Of a stretch of DNA of 64,000 nt, positions 10,575 through 20,029 are shown piece after piece. This DNA is from Chondrus crispus (taxonomy: Eukaryota > Rhodophyta > Florideophyceae > Gigartinales > Gigartinaceae), in the NCBI RefSeq assembly GCF_000350225.1, contig NW_005178734.1, positions 411,266 to 475,265 on the forward strand, in the 5' to 3' direction. Position 1 is the first letter of the stretch, and each line of letters begins with the position of its first letter. The notes under the pieces are model-generated. The model was not told the origin of the DNA. It searched no databases and saw only the letters and a list, made by a program, of their open reading frames with translations. Both the position numbers and the translations under genes were made by a program.

Positions 10575-11796
10575 ATGTGGAGAAGTGAAGGAAATCCGCG
10601 CAACGCCGACTGGTTTATCGATTTCGAAGTTGGTAGCACTCCTGTGAAAATGGACAGAGAACGGTTTTTAGCTTTGATGGGGAAAAGCATTTGTAAATGG
10701 TTGGACGCTCTACCTAACCGAAGCCTAGATTGTGATGCGGTGCACCGTCTTTCCTTAAACAATATCAACAGGAAAACCAAAAACACCAGAGGTTGGAATG
10801 TATTATATATATTATATGCTGGAAAAATGCAAGAAAGCCTTGGTTTTACTCCGGGCAGATATTATGGGTCGAGTAAAAATCAGGGGAAAAACATGACATC
10901 CCAAGATGATGGCGAATGGCATGAGATTGACTTGTGTAGTCTCAAAATAGATCGATTTTCCGGATTACAGCGTTTATGTGATCTATCCCACATATCTCGG
11001 TACACTGAAACCGACGGCGAAGATTCCTCCCGGTTTTCGATGGTGGCCCCATCGCGGATTGAGATTTTAGATGCTCTAGATGCCTATTGTTCTGAAAAGC
11101 CTGGATACATTCGACAAGTTGGCGGTCTTGGTGCTCGGGGAAGTACGATAAAAACAAAGCAATTCAGAATCGAACCGCATGTTAAAGTTTTTGTGGGGGG
11201 TAAAACAGGAAATTGCGCAGAAGATTCTTTATTCAATGCAATTTGCGAACTAAAGGGCGAATGTTTTACAGAAAAGATAATCAAGTATGCACCATTGTTT
11301 ACAGGACGACAATTTCGTGACCTTAGCAAATTTTTAGAGAATGAACTGGCGGGTTTGGCTACGAGAGAAGAGCCCGGCTTTGAGCTGCGGCATTGCCAGG
11401 TTGATGGTTATTGGCAGTCTTGTTCCCCAAGCAAAGCTATCGAAAGACTGATCCATTTCAAGGATGGTATTTTTGTTGTGCACTTCATCGGCAATCGAGG
11501 GGCAGAGCATTCAGTAGTTCTAAGTAGTTCTAAATGCTTTTAAAAGAACTCTAATAGACAGCAACGAAGGGGTTCACATGAAGTTATGCAAAGAAAGCCT
11601 CGAGCTTTGCTGCGGACGAGAAGAAATATTGTGCATACGGGACGTTCGCCAGCTGATACAGAAGAGGAAAGGGATTCGCGTCAGATCTGAAGCAGGAGAC
11701 AGAGGGCTAAACGTTCCAAGAGGCTACGGGGAAGTCATGATTCCAAAACGCACCCTGACTCAGGAGCTAGATTTGTGCCTTGTATGTAATTGGTAA
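10575..11796 (+). pseudogene. Papain-like (C39-resembling) cysteine peptidase homologue, frameshifted
   Basis: The open frame runs from 10575 to 11543 (322 aa). It then stops, because a 10-bp unit is duplicated at 11513-11532. Discounting one unit puts the downstream frame (to 11796) in register, and that frame aligns with the C-terminus of the second copy at 16428-17048. Shared landmarks: GGLGARG (183-189), a putative catalytic Cys214 in TGNCAEDSLFNAICELKG aligned to DSCVSAALSNGTCALYG of the other copy, and His312 in AEHSVVL aligned to VDHCVAL. An Asp lies about 13 residues later, beyond the frameshift (IDS against HDS). The Cys, His and Asp order and spacing resemble C39 and other papain-fold peptidases. 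Activity and substrate are inferred and unknown. The gene is carried by the 9.8-kb transposon. Confidence 0.6.
11513..11532. repeat. 10-bp tandem duplication that breaks the peptidase gene
   Basis: AGTAGTTCTA is present twice in direct succession. Ten is not a multiple of three, so the second unit shifts the frame just after the putative catalytic His. Confidence 0.9.
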
Positions 11797-12084
11797 TGAG
11801 AGACTGAACCACAGTTGGTACATTTTCAGTAGACGTGCAACAGATTAGCTTCATAGGACAGGGAAAAGGATTCTCGATACGAAAAGTACAAGCTGTGCTG
11901 ATGATCATGTAATCATTTGGACAGGAGCACAAGGAGGGATACGCTACTGGTAACGGTGCGAAACGCGATAAGAGATAAGTTTTCGGACAAGAGTTTGTAC
12001 CTCTATCTTTAGCCGATGTACACAGTGCGACCTGCCAGAAAAATCTCCAATATCTGAGCCTGTCATTGGTCGGCTCCAAACATC

Positions 12085-12156
12085 CGGCGGACGGCGAATA
12101 GCGGATGGCGGATAGCGGATACCGGACGGCGGGCGTGGACAGCGGACGGCGAACGG
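12085..12156. repeat. GC-rich degenerate minisatellite
   Basis: Irregular units related to CGGACGGCG and GGCGGATAGCGGAT repeat over about 70 bp just inside the right end of the 9.8-kb transposon. It contrasts with the AT-rich surroundings. Confidence 0.75.
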
Positions 12157-12214
12157 TTGCCGGTGGAAACACTCATCATCTGCCCTTGTTTGTTGAGTTG
12201 TTTGTTTCGTTGAG

Positions 12215-12242
12215 TTCTTATTTTCACTTTTCTCACGTTGTT
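12215..12242 (-). repeat. Right terminal inverted repeat of the 9.8-kb element
   Basis: Perfect 28-bp reverse complement of 2473-2500, ending GTTGTT directly against the right target duplication. Confidence 0.8.
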
Positions 12243-12251
12243 TTCTGAAGG
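12243..12251. repeat. Right 9-bp target-site duplication (TTCTGAAGG)
   Basis: Identical to 2453-2461 and in the same orientation. Confidence 0.8.
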
Positions 12252-13507
12252 TGTTTCTCCTCGGCTACCAGCAAAGTTTCCAGATTTCCTTGACCTGACC
12301 TGGAATCTCAAGCAACGTGATTTTGCTCTACGTCAATCCGTTAGACTACATCAGGGCTGAGCAAATCGAGGTTTGCAATGCTTTTTACAGTCATAGCTGC
12401 CTCTTGACACCAGTAGGGTTTACGCCGCCAATCCTCAGAAAACTATATCTGAACACGTTCCTCTCAAGGATTGTGATAGGCTTTGTGCATGGCTTTATTC
12501 GAGAGACGGCAAAGTAAAAATTGGTTCAGTAGCGCTAGACACAGGATGTGGGAAATGTCTAACGCCATGTCTAACGCCATAGGCTGTAGTCGAAGCTTCT
12601 AATGCTTCGAAAAGCCATATGGAAGCACAGAGCGGTCATGCGTTACGCGCACGGATCATTGTTCACTATCTATTCGCTGCTTGTGCAGCACGTGGCTCTT
12701 TTTTATCACTTCTCAGGGTTTCTGTCGCAGCTCTAGTAGTGTCTACACAACTACAAGGTATTGGGAGCAACATGTTCAGCAAAATGTATGTTTCGAACAA
12801 CTACATGATGCATTACATTCAATACCACTTCTTTACGATACCAGGGCACGAAAAAGTTCGATGGTTCGAAGTATGGAGGCGCTTCAGTGACCAAACAAAT
12901 GTCAATGAGATATCGGTTGTACAACAAAACTGAGAGTTCGTGAAGGGCAGAGGCATTCGAGAACTCCCTAGAGTGTTGTTCGTTTTCCATGTTCATGCTA
13001 GAAGCCGATTTAGAGTCAGTACTGTATGACAAGCTGCCTCATTTGGGGGGTACTTGAAAATCTCGTCGTTTGGCAGCTTAGGCGTAAGCATTCAGAACGG
13101 ACACAGACGCAAGACAATCCCTGTTGCGTTTCTAACTAGGACTGGATAATGGTTGATAACACACGATCATTCACGATTATTCTGTGTCTTTCCCGAGTGT
13201 TCCTGAGAGGCAGAGCTCGATAAGGAAAGGCAAGATACTTAGTCCTTTGGAATTGAATTCTACGTTGTGACGGGATAACAGTGAAAACTGCTCGTCCTTC
13301 TCAGTCATCGTTAGGAAAGGCAGGCAAGGAATCTCTTTTGAGCTACAGTACCTTGAAACCTTTCCTCTTTATAAATCAGAAACCAAATGCACTGTGTACA
13401 ACTCCCCACACATAACTTAAAGTTCATTGAAGTGTTCGTGTTTCAAAGGACTTAGAACGGCCATTCCAAAGCATTGCCAGACGATGTTGCGGAAGCAAAT
13501 ACAAAAA
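12252..13507. other. Non-coding stretch between the transposon and the 13.5-kb repeat
   Basis: Only short frames without recognisable content. Several TACAGTA/TACTGTA heptamers occur here. No gene is called. Confidence 0.5.
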
Positions 13508-13626
13508 TGGCGACCAAATTGACATTCCACACTTCTGCAATTTTTTGCAGATGCCTTAACACGGCCAAAGGCTTCACTGTCCTAGAAACCGGATACTTAA
13601 CTTACAGTAGTTGCAGCGTAATATAA
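13508..13626 (+). repeat. Direct repeat, left copy
   Basis: This stretch (GCGACCAAATTGACATTCC to GCAGCGTAATATAAA) recurs at 15308-15459 in the same orientation with substitutions and one insertion of about 30 bp. The pair flanks two minus-strand ORFs and could be the ends of an element or a diverged duplication. Confidence 0.75.
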
Positions 13627-13825
13627 AAATGAATGGGATATCTACTGTACTGTATGTGTGAGATACACACACCTGGGATATTTGGACAGAATCATTTCTA
13701 GCAAGGTGTCCAGGTGTGTAAATCGCAGACAGTGCGCGTTCAGGGATGTGCATCAGTTGCATGCTGAAAGGGCATGAAGAGCAGGGAAGGAAAGCGGAGC
13801 TGAATCGAAATGCAGAATTCAGAAC

Positions 13826-13845
13826 TCAAAAGAACGGCGTCCGCA
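13826..13845 (+). repeat. 20-bp inverted repeat, left arm
   Basis: Perfect reverse complement of 14264-14283. The two arms bracket the 115-aa ORF at 13885-14232. Confidence 0.85.
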
Positions 13846-13884
13846 AATGAGCAGATTCAAAAAGGAGGCACCAAAAGATAAAGT

Positions 13885-14232
13885 TTAGCTCGAAGCTTCC
13901 CCTGCGCTTCCCACAACTTGAGCGTCTCCCTGCAACTTTTCTCCCAAGACTGTGCGTCTGAGAAATGTCAAGTCCCGCGAGGTTATCTCCTCCTCAATCG
14001 CTTTCGCAATATCGGCACGTTCATTAGAGTTAAGTTTAGCCACATAACGGGTAATCGTCATCACCGTCTCGTCTCGGTTCATGAACTCACGTTGACGATC
14101 AAGGAGGCCATCCGACGAACACCCAGCGCGATATGCCGCAAAATCTTCATAATGAAGACGCTCATTGTCATCCATGTCAATCCATGAATCCAACCAGGAC
14201 TCTTCATTACTTTCCAACACCGCATTTGACAT
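13885..14232 (-). CDS. Small acidic protein of unknown function
   Basis: A 115-aa frame that I do not recognise. The N-terminus is acidic with many Trp and Asp residues (WLDSWIDMDDNERLHYEDF). The middle is predicted helical, with IEEEITSRDLTFLRRTVLGEKL near the end. It lies 77 bp downstream of another minus-strand ORF, and both sit between the direct repeats at 13.5 and 15.3 kb. The ORF is bracketed closely by a perfect 20-bp inverted repeat, which suggests a small mobile unit or a duplicated regulatory block. No domain can be named. It may be a transposon accessory gene. Confidence 0.4.
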   Translation of the reverse strand: MSNAVLESNEESWLDSWIDMDDNERLHYEDFAAYRAGCSSDGLLDRQREFMNRDETVMTITRYVAKLNSNERADIAKAIEEEITSRDLTFLRRTVLGEKLQGDAQVVGSAGEASS

Positions 14233-14263
14233 ATGCTTAAACTCAGTGACAATGCACCTCTTC

Positions 14264-14283
14264 TGCGGACGCCGTTCTTTTGA
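14264..14283 (-). repeat. 20-bp inverted repeat, right arm
   Basis: Matches 13826-13845 exactly as a reverse complement. It lies about 32 bp upstream of the start codon of the 115-aa ORF. Confidence 0.85.
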
Positions 14284-14309
14284 TATGATTGGTTGAGCAG
14301 ATATAAGAG

Positions 14310-14762
14310 TTATGTCTGTCTGTCAGCGTTTGCCTCGATTTGTGTCTGAAGCTTCGAGATCTGGTTACACAACTGTGCATTGACAGCTGAAACTTTGTCC
14401 TTCTCCAGTCCATAATCCGACATCATGCGCTGGAAACCCAACTGGGTTTTCTTCGAAAACCCCATCTTACGCTGAAATTCCTCTTCACGCGACTGATTAG
14501 CCAGCTCAGCGAGCTTCTCGTTGACAGCACGCTTATACTTCTTGAAGTGATTTAATTGCAGAAACTTAACCGAACGAGCAGCCTTAAAAGCGGTCTTACG
14601 AACCTTCATAACATCATTAACAGCCTTAACGTAGTGAGTATTTGCTGAAGCTTGCTGAGCAAACTTTGACAGCCACTCATCAACAATTTCTTCATCAACT
14701 CCACCCTGATCAGCTAAAGAATCACGCTCAGCAGCGGATATGATGGCAGCAAAGGACTCCAT
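14310..14762 (-). CDS. Helical, basic protein of unknown function
   Basis: A 150-aa frame with no family that I recognise. It is almost entirely helix-forming. Residues 40-95 are Lys-rich (VMKVRKTAFKAARSVKFL, then HFKKYKRAVNEKLAELANQ). The last 30 residues form a short coiled coil (VNAQLCNQISKLQTQIEAN). It is the upstream member of a same-strand pair with the 115-aa ORF. The ATG at 14760-14762 is the first in frame. The charge and helicity would suit a DNA- or RNA-binding accessory protein of a mobile element, but that is only a guess. Confidence 0.4.
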   Translation of the reverse strand: MESFAAIISAAERDSLADQGGVDEEIVDEWLSKFAQQASANTHYVKAVNDVMKVRKTAFKAARSVKFLQLNHFKKYKRAVNEKLAELANQSREEEFQRKMGFSKKTQLGFQRMMSDYGLEKDKVSAVNAQLCNQISKLQTQIEANADRQT

Positions 14763-15307
14763 CCCAAATCCTGCACCCAGGAATTAAAACCAAGCTCTGT
14801 ATTATTTTCTAGAATGCGTAGTCGACTTAAGGAGAGAATGGCAGGAACTTGGACATGAGGATAGACCAGGTGAAGGATCGAAGGGCGCGAGGAGCGGCCG
14901 AAGGACCGGGGTCGAAGGAAACAAAGAGAGGTGAGGCGAGCTGTCCTGAGGGAGAGGGGGACTCGCTAGCTTCGAAGTATCTTTTTGGTGCCGTCCTCAC
15001 TAGTCCTCGTCAAGCGCACGTCCTATCACATCCCCTTTTGATACCGGAAGAAACCAGGATCTTCACGCCTGTGCCTGTGGTGCAAGGAACGATACCCGAG
15101 TTTACTGAGGGAGACGGACCGTGTGCGACTAAGAAGGGGAGCGGCGCCGGTGGCGGCGGCGCTGCCTGGGGAGCTACATCTGTGCTACGTGTGTGCGTGG
15201 TACAGGTGTGTGAGCTGTGCATGGGAATCATGACAGTGCCGTCCCGTCCACTGCAGTCTCCAAACACGTGTCATCATGTCTGATGCGTCTCATGCGTAGT
15301 CAATAAC
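14763..15307. other. GC-rich stretch without a supported gene
   Basis: A 144-codon open frame exists at 14849-15283, but its composition is low-complexity (Gly/Ala runs) and it has no recognisable motif. I do not call it. Confidence 0.4.
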
Positions 15308-15459
15308 GGCGACCAAATTGACATTCCATACTTGCACAATTTTTTGCAGATGTCTTAACTCGGCCAAAGGCTTGACTGTCATATTAGTACGTGTAGAAAC
15401 CTGATACTGTACAGGGTACCTGCACTTAACTTACAGTTGTTGCAGCGTAATGTAAAGGG
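15308..15459 (+). repeat. Direct repeat, right copy
   Basis: Diverged copy of 13508-13626 in the same orientation, longer by an internal insertion after GACTGTC. Confidence 0.75.
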
Positions 15460-15476
15460 TCAAAGTGTAGATTTTG

Positions 15477-15790
15477 GGGCGACACCCGGCCAAAGTGAAA
15501 TCTACGTGGGGCGATTTCAATGCGGTGGGGGTTTTTATAGGGCGACACTACTAAAAAGTGCTTTGCTAGTAGGGTGATTTTGGTCCATGGTGTCCTTTTC
15601 AGGGGGTGACAATGCACGTTTTCTAGGGTGACAGAAAAACGATCGTAAAGTCACCTCCGACAAACTCATATTCGGGGATGTCACCCCATAAAAACGTATA
15701 CCATCGTGACATTTCGGCAGAGACCTAAATGTTAGAAAAGTCGCCCTAGAAATGCGTGATTGTTTTAATGTCACCCCTATAAAAGCACGC
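15477..15790. repeat. Array of GGGYGAC motifs in a loose inverted arrangement
   Basis: About ten copies of GGGCGAC or GGGTGAC, often preceded by TA, fall within 315 bp. In the left half they read GGGYGAC (for example near 15477, 15538, 15604 and 15624). In the right half they read GTCRCCC (near 15680, 15741 and 15770), which gives an imperfect palindrome centred near 15655. A second cluster lies at 24414-24665. They could be subterminal transposase-binding sites or a non-autonomous foldback element. Confidence 0.6.
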
Positions 15791-16055
15791 CAACGCACGG
15801 TTTCGCGCTGGATAAAGCGCTCTCAAAACTGAAACAATATAGTGTGGCTATAGAGGCCGCCCAGTGCCCACCACAGTGGCATACGGTGACGCGCGGTCAC
15901 GCGGCGTACGTTCTGCCTTCTGAACCCGCCATTTTTCGGCGTCTACGTTCCCCAGCTCCCCCCCCCCGCACATCTCGCCGCAATGCCCTCACCCGTCTTC
16001 TTCATCGCCTTGCTCACCCTGCCTCTAGCACGGTGCACCGCGGCCGCGTCTCCAA

Positions 16056-17048
16056 GTGACCCGGAACCCGCACCAAAGAGCCCGGCGCCCATCTCACGCG
16101 TGTCCATTAAGAACGGAAGTTTGTGCAGATCTCCGGGGAGGTGCAACATTCCTAGTATTCTTGGACACCATGAGCTGGGCGATTGACAGGGTGATGATTG
16201 GTGATGGCCGACAAGGGGCAAGCGGCCACAAAATGCAAGACGGCGTTTTGTACGCTGCCGCCGGATTGACAGGCGGTGACGAAAGTTTCTGGCCTATCGA
16301 TGCCAATTCGATTACACTATCCCTTCACACGATGCAGGCTCTATTAAACGCTATAGATGATGGTACCAACGACTTGCCGCGCAAGAGAAAGTTTTTGCAA
16401 GAGATGTTCCGTTGACTGTATGCGTGGATGATGGCCCATCGCGGTGTGCCGATACTCATCGGTGGTATTGGGGCACGCGGTCAAATCACTGGATCAAGAA
16501 GGTTTGAGGTGCACCAGTATGGCCCGAACCTCGTGCGCAGCAACGACGATTCATGCGTGTCGGCTGCGCTGTCCAACGGCACTTGTGCGCTATATGGTAC
16601 CACAGGAGGAACAAGCGTCGACAAGTACCTTCGGAAGCATCCGATGAAGATCAAAACACTCAAGCAACTCTTTTCTCTGGTTCACCAAATTCCCGCTCAA
16701 CTATCAGTGCGCCGAGTTCCTAAAGCTGTGAAGAAGGCGTTCGATGCAAATCCTTTCAAGTGGCTTGCGCACCATAATCAAGGCGTGTGGATAGTCCGAA
16801 TAGTGGAACACGGAATTGTAGATCATTGCGTTGCGCTGGACTGCAACCGTGGTATTGTCCATGATAGCGCTTCAAGGTATCCGTTCGCATTAACCGAAGA
16901 TGTGCTTCGTCTCCTTGGCGGAGATGAAGCAAAAAATTTGCGCGTGGCTGAAGTGAGGGAGCTAGTTAAAGTCCCTGTCAATTCCAAGAAGCCCTCACGC
17001 TGCTCGTGTTCATCCCCTGCCCCTCCCGCTCCTTCTTCGCCAGCTTGA
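16056..17048 (+). pseudogene. Second papain-like peptidase homologue, interrupted by an in-frame TGA
   Basis: Two frames in the same register (16056-16415 and 16428-17048) are separated by one TGA at 16413-16415. The second part has GGIGARG, then the putative catalytic Cys43 (numbered from 16428) in SNDDSCVSAALSNGTCALYG, His133 in IVDHCVAL and Asp146 in IVHDS. It aligns along its length with the copy at 10575-11796, including L-x2-E-x-L-x-L-x2-G and VREL/VRQL near the end. A signal-peptide-like start exists in another frame at 15983 (MPSPVFFIALLTLPLARC), so the true N-terminus may lie there with a frameshift. It could be a nonsense-mutated relic or a readthrough gene; TGA followed by CTG is a weakly permissive context. 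Function is inferred only. Confidence 0.55.
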
Positions 17049-17270
17049 AGTACTCGGGCGTCGAGCAGGGGAGGCTACATGCGTGGGTGCGCAAGTTGGA
17101 AGAGAGGGAGAGAAGGGTCGGCCACGCGGAGGAAGCAGGGAAGGACCGCGTTGCCGAACGAGTTGCTACTGTCGCGAGGAGGGAATCGAAACAGGGCGCG
17201 CCAGTCCTTCTTTCTTGTATCGGCTTCAACGATCGCAGGGGCTAGCGCAGCAGATGAGAATCAGCGAAAT

Positions 17271-18320
17271 TTAAGTTCTCTGAATGGAAGCCGGGTGAGG
17301 GCCTCCGTATCCCATCGGAACACCAAAGCGCTGGGAGTTACCGACAGCGAAATCGGCACCCATCTAGCCGGGTGACTTAAGAGTTGTGAGAGCAAGAAGA
17401 TCAGTGGCCATGACAACCTTGGCACCAGCAGATTTGCTTGCCGCGATGAATGGTTCGTAGTCATCAATGGATCCATCAGTGGCCGGGTATTGGATTAAGG
17501 TACCGCAAAGGTCCTTGTTCGCAGCGACGTCATATGTCTTGTGGTCACCGACAATGACCTCCACACCAAATCCTTCGGCACGAGTCTTGACCAGATCGAT
17601 GGTTTGAGGTTGAACGAGCTCACTGACGAAGAAAGACTTCTTCTTTCTACGGGCGATGTTGAACCACATAGACATGGCTTCCGCGGCGGCCGTGGCCTCA
17701 TCGAGGAGAGAGGCGTTCGCAACTGGAAGACCAGTGATGTCGGCCACCATAGTTTGATAGTTGAGCAGGGACTCAAGCCGGCCCTGGGCAATCTCTGCTT
17801 GGTACGGTGTGTATTGGGTGTGCCATCCAGGGTTCTCCAAAATATTGCGGAGGAGGACATGTGGGGTGAGAGTGCCATGGTAGCCCATGCCGATATGGTT
17901 CTGGTAGAGCTTGTTCTTGCTAGCCATTGCCTTGAGTTTGGCTAAAGCCTCGGTCTCGGAAAGGGCCGGGCCTACCTCTAAGTCGCGATTGTTGCGAATG
18001 GAAGACGGAACAGTCTGGTCGATGAGCTGATTGATGTCCTGCAAGCCGAGGAACGCAAGCATTTCTGACACGTCCCTCGAGGTGTTGTTATGCCTTTTCG
18101 CGAAGGAGTCCGTGGCGCTGAAGAGCTCCGGGACAGCGGAGAAGGTGCGAGCGTATTGGGACAAGTTGGAAAAGGACGAACGCGTCGGGACGGATCGCGA
18201 GAAGAATGACGAGGCGTAGGAGGAAGACGCGGGAACCGAGTTGGCAAAGCTAGATACCCTAGGGGCGACAAGGAGCCCGGCGCGACGCCTGACGGAGGCG
18301 AGGGAGCGGAGGGCGGCCAT
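17271..18320 (-). pseudogene. GLDC: Truncated glycine decarboxylase P-protein (glycine cleavage system)
   Basis: The first 318 codons match the N-terminal part of mitochondrial glycine dehydrogenase (decarboxylating), which decarboxylates glycine using PLP. A Ser/Arg-rich leader is followed by AFLGLQDINQLIDQTVPSSI, IGMGYHGTLTPHVLLRNILE, NPGWHTQYTPYQAEIAQGRL and the STEAA-like LLDEATAAAEAM. A TAG at 17364-17366 replaces the family's Glu after LKSPG. The same frame then continues with [20 protein letters not shown] before losing similarity near 17285 and stopping at 17271. The PLP-binding Lys and the whole C-terminal half (about 60% of the usual 950-1,000 aa) are missing, so it cannot be functional. 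A complete copy presumably exists elsewhere. Confidence 0.85.
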
Positions 18321-18791
18321 TGGGTTCTATCGTTGTTCGGGGGAACTCGAAACAATAGAGGATGGTTGGGACAAGAGAGAAGCGGCCTTGGTCTTTGAAG
18401 AGAGGGTTCGTTTCGAGACGAGGGTAAAGTGAAGACCAATGACGATTCTGCGGAGTCAAAAGGGACAAGGATGGGCAGAGGGATGACTTAAACCTTATTT
18501 AGATGTTTGTGCTGAGAAAAGATGGGAAAAAGTCGAGGTGCGGTGGTCGAGGGAGGTCCGAATCATGAGGCTGAAAACGCCAAGGGAGCCACTGTTTGGC
18601 TCTTTGTGTATCTCCACGGCACACTGACAGGCGCATGCGCTTCGGCAGCGGAAGGGGGATATTTGATGGGCGTTGAGTGGCGATGCAACCTGAGCCGCGA
18701 ATGGCGGTAGACTGGCGTACAAGAATCTCACGCTGCGCCCCAGGTGAGCAATATGAGCCGGTCGTTTGGACGTGGCCCGCCGCCACATTGT
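18321..18791. other. Flank of the glycine decarboxylase pseudogene
   Basis: Probably contains the former promoter of the minus-strand pseudogene. No gene is seen. Confidence 0.45.
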
Positions 18792-19256
18792 TCATGGCCA
18801 AACCATTGGCTGTTCTGAGTAGTTCACGGGACAGTGCCGATTGGATTTTCGATCTTTTGTATGCGCGGATTTTCGGGGGCAGGAGCTTGAAACGCGCGTG
18901 TGGCAAGGGAGAGTGAGGTTTTCGGCTCTGCTTCCGCCACTTGTTGCTTCTTGTTGGTCAAACTCGCCCTTGGCCATGTGCTCGTTCTTCTTCATCTCCT
19001 TGAAGGCCTCACGGGCCTTTTCCTTGCACAGGTCTGCGTACGGGATGCCGCCCATCTGCATGACGATGTGCGGCTCGATGGGCGGGGAGTCATCCAGCTC
19101 GTAGGTGGCGGTGGGCTTCTGGACCGGCTTGATGTCGATAGGCAGCGGCGGGCGGCGGTCCGTCGGGTGCATGGGCTGCGGCGGGAAGGAGTGGGCGGAG
19201 ACGACAGGGTGGCGGGCGTATTGCTGGGCGTGCGGGTCATGGGAGAGGTGGTGCAC
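18792..19256 (-). CDS. Uncharacterised Pro/His-rich ORF, possibly a host gene fragment
   Basis: A 154-aa frame. The first half is host-like in composition: GC-rich codons, a Pro/His-rich start, then PPIEPHIVMQMGGIPYADLC and a Lys/Glu helix (KAREAFKEMKKNEH). The second half, after about residue 100, becomes AT-richer and low-complexity, as if coding had been lost or an exon boundary crossed. I do not recognise the family. It lies between two certain pseudogene fragments (glycine decarboxylase and TFIIS), so it may be a third captured fragment and not a working gene. Confidence 0.3.
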   Translation of the reverse strand: MHHLSHDPHAQQYARHPVVSAHSFPPQPMHPTDRRPPLPIDIKPVQKPTATYELDDSPPIEPHIVMQMGGIPYADLCKEKAREAFKEMKKNEHMAKGEFDQQEATSGGSRAENLTLPCHTRVSSSCPRKSAHTKDRKSNRHCPVNYSEQPMVWP

Positions 19257-20029
19257 TCGTATTGTTGATAGTGTAGGTTTCCCTTTCTTGTCTCTGGTGC
19301 GGCTGAAATGCAGCCGGAGCGATTCTTTCTGTCACTGTTTCATAGCCTTTTTCATCTAGCGATGTGGCGCTCACTCCGACGACAGTGCAGGACTCATGAG
19401 TAATGTAGCTGCCTGGTTTGCGTATTAAAATGTTCTTGGAACAACCAAATACTTCTGCGGACATCACAGCCTGCCCTCTGCAGTCCGGATCCTCATTCAT
19501 TGTCAAGCAAGGTCACCATATGGGAATCACTCCTATTGGCCTAGTTTCATGGTCAGAACGCATTCCGCCAATCAACAGGTGTCGAAGGTGGCCATTGTAT
19601 CTCTCGGCAAGCTGTCCTCGTCATTATCCTGTCCCTACGAAGTACTGTATTTGCAGCGAAACTGATAATTCCACGTCGTTCGCTGATGCGCCGTGGATAT
19701 CGCTCATATGGCTCGACCGTATGACATGTATATACGGGTTCTGTGAAGAGACTTTACATTATTGAGGAACTCTTCCTCGCTTGCTTCCGCTCAAACGGCG
19801 TCCTCCATCGCTTGGATGCACATGCTTAACAAGACATCGGAGCTGTTAAACTTGCATGGTATCAGACTTGTACAGGCTCCCATTTACACAATCTATGATG
19901 AACAATTTGGAAAAGGAAGAAAGTCTATCTGTCCACATATAGTTGTTACGGCGACACCCCAGTACCGTCACCTACTGGTAGGCCACCACTCCCATCGACT
20001 GGGACATTGCTCATGTGATCAAACGCTGT
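19257..20029. other. Stretch without a recognisable gene
   Basis: Short frames only. It could include more upstream TFIIS-derived sequence, but none can be identified. Confidence 0.4.

Larger units (their letters stand above)
2462..12242. mobile_element. 9.8-kb Mutator-like DNA transposon with Ulp1 and peptidase genes
   Basis: The element is 9,781 bp. It has matching 9-bp target duplications outside both ends, and both termini start AACAAC. A perfect 28-bp inverted repeat lies at 2473-2500 and 12215-12242. The left end carries 11 extra bases before that repeat, and the similarity continues inward in degenerate form for some tens of bases. The interior encodes an unknown plus-strand ORF (2886-3872), a 1,382-aa transposase-Ulp1 protein (4576-8724, -) and a cysteine-peptidase-like pseudogene (10575-11796, +). 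Exact ends plus a transposase-like gene support an autonomous or once-autonomous element. The Mutator assignment rests on target length and the transposase region. Confidence 0.75.

Noticed and set aside
14849..15283. 144-codon plus-strand frame
   Set aside because: Gly/Ala-rich, no motif, and an equally open frame exists on the opposite strand. Coding status cannot be supported.
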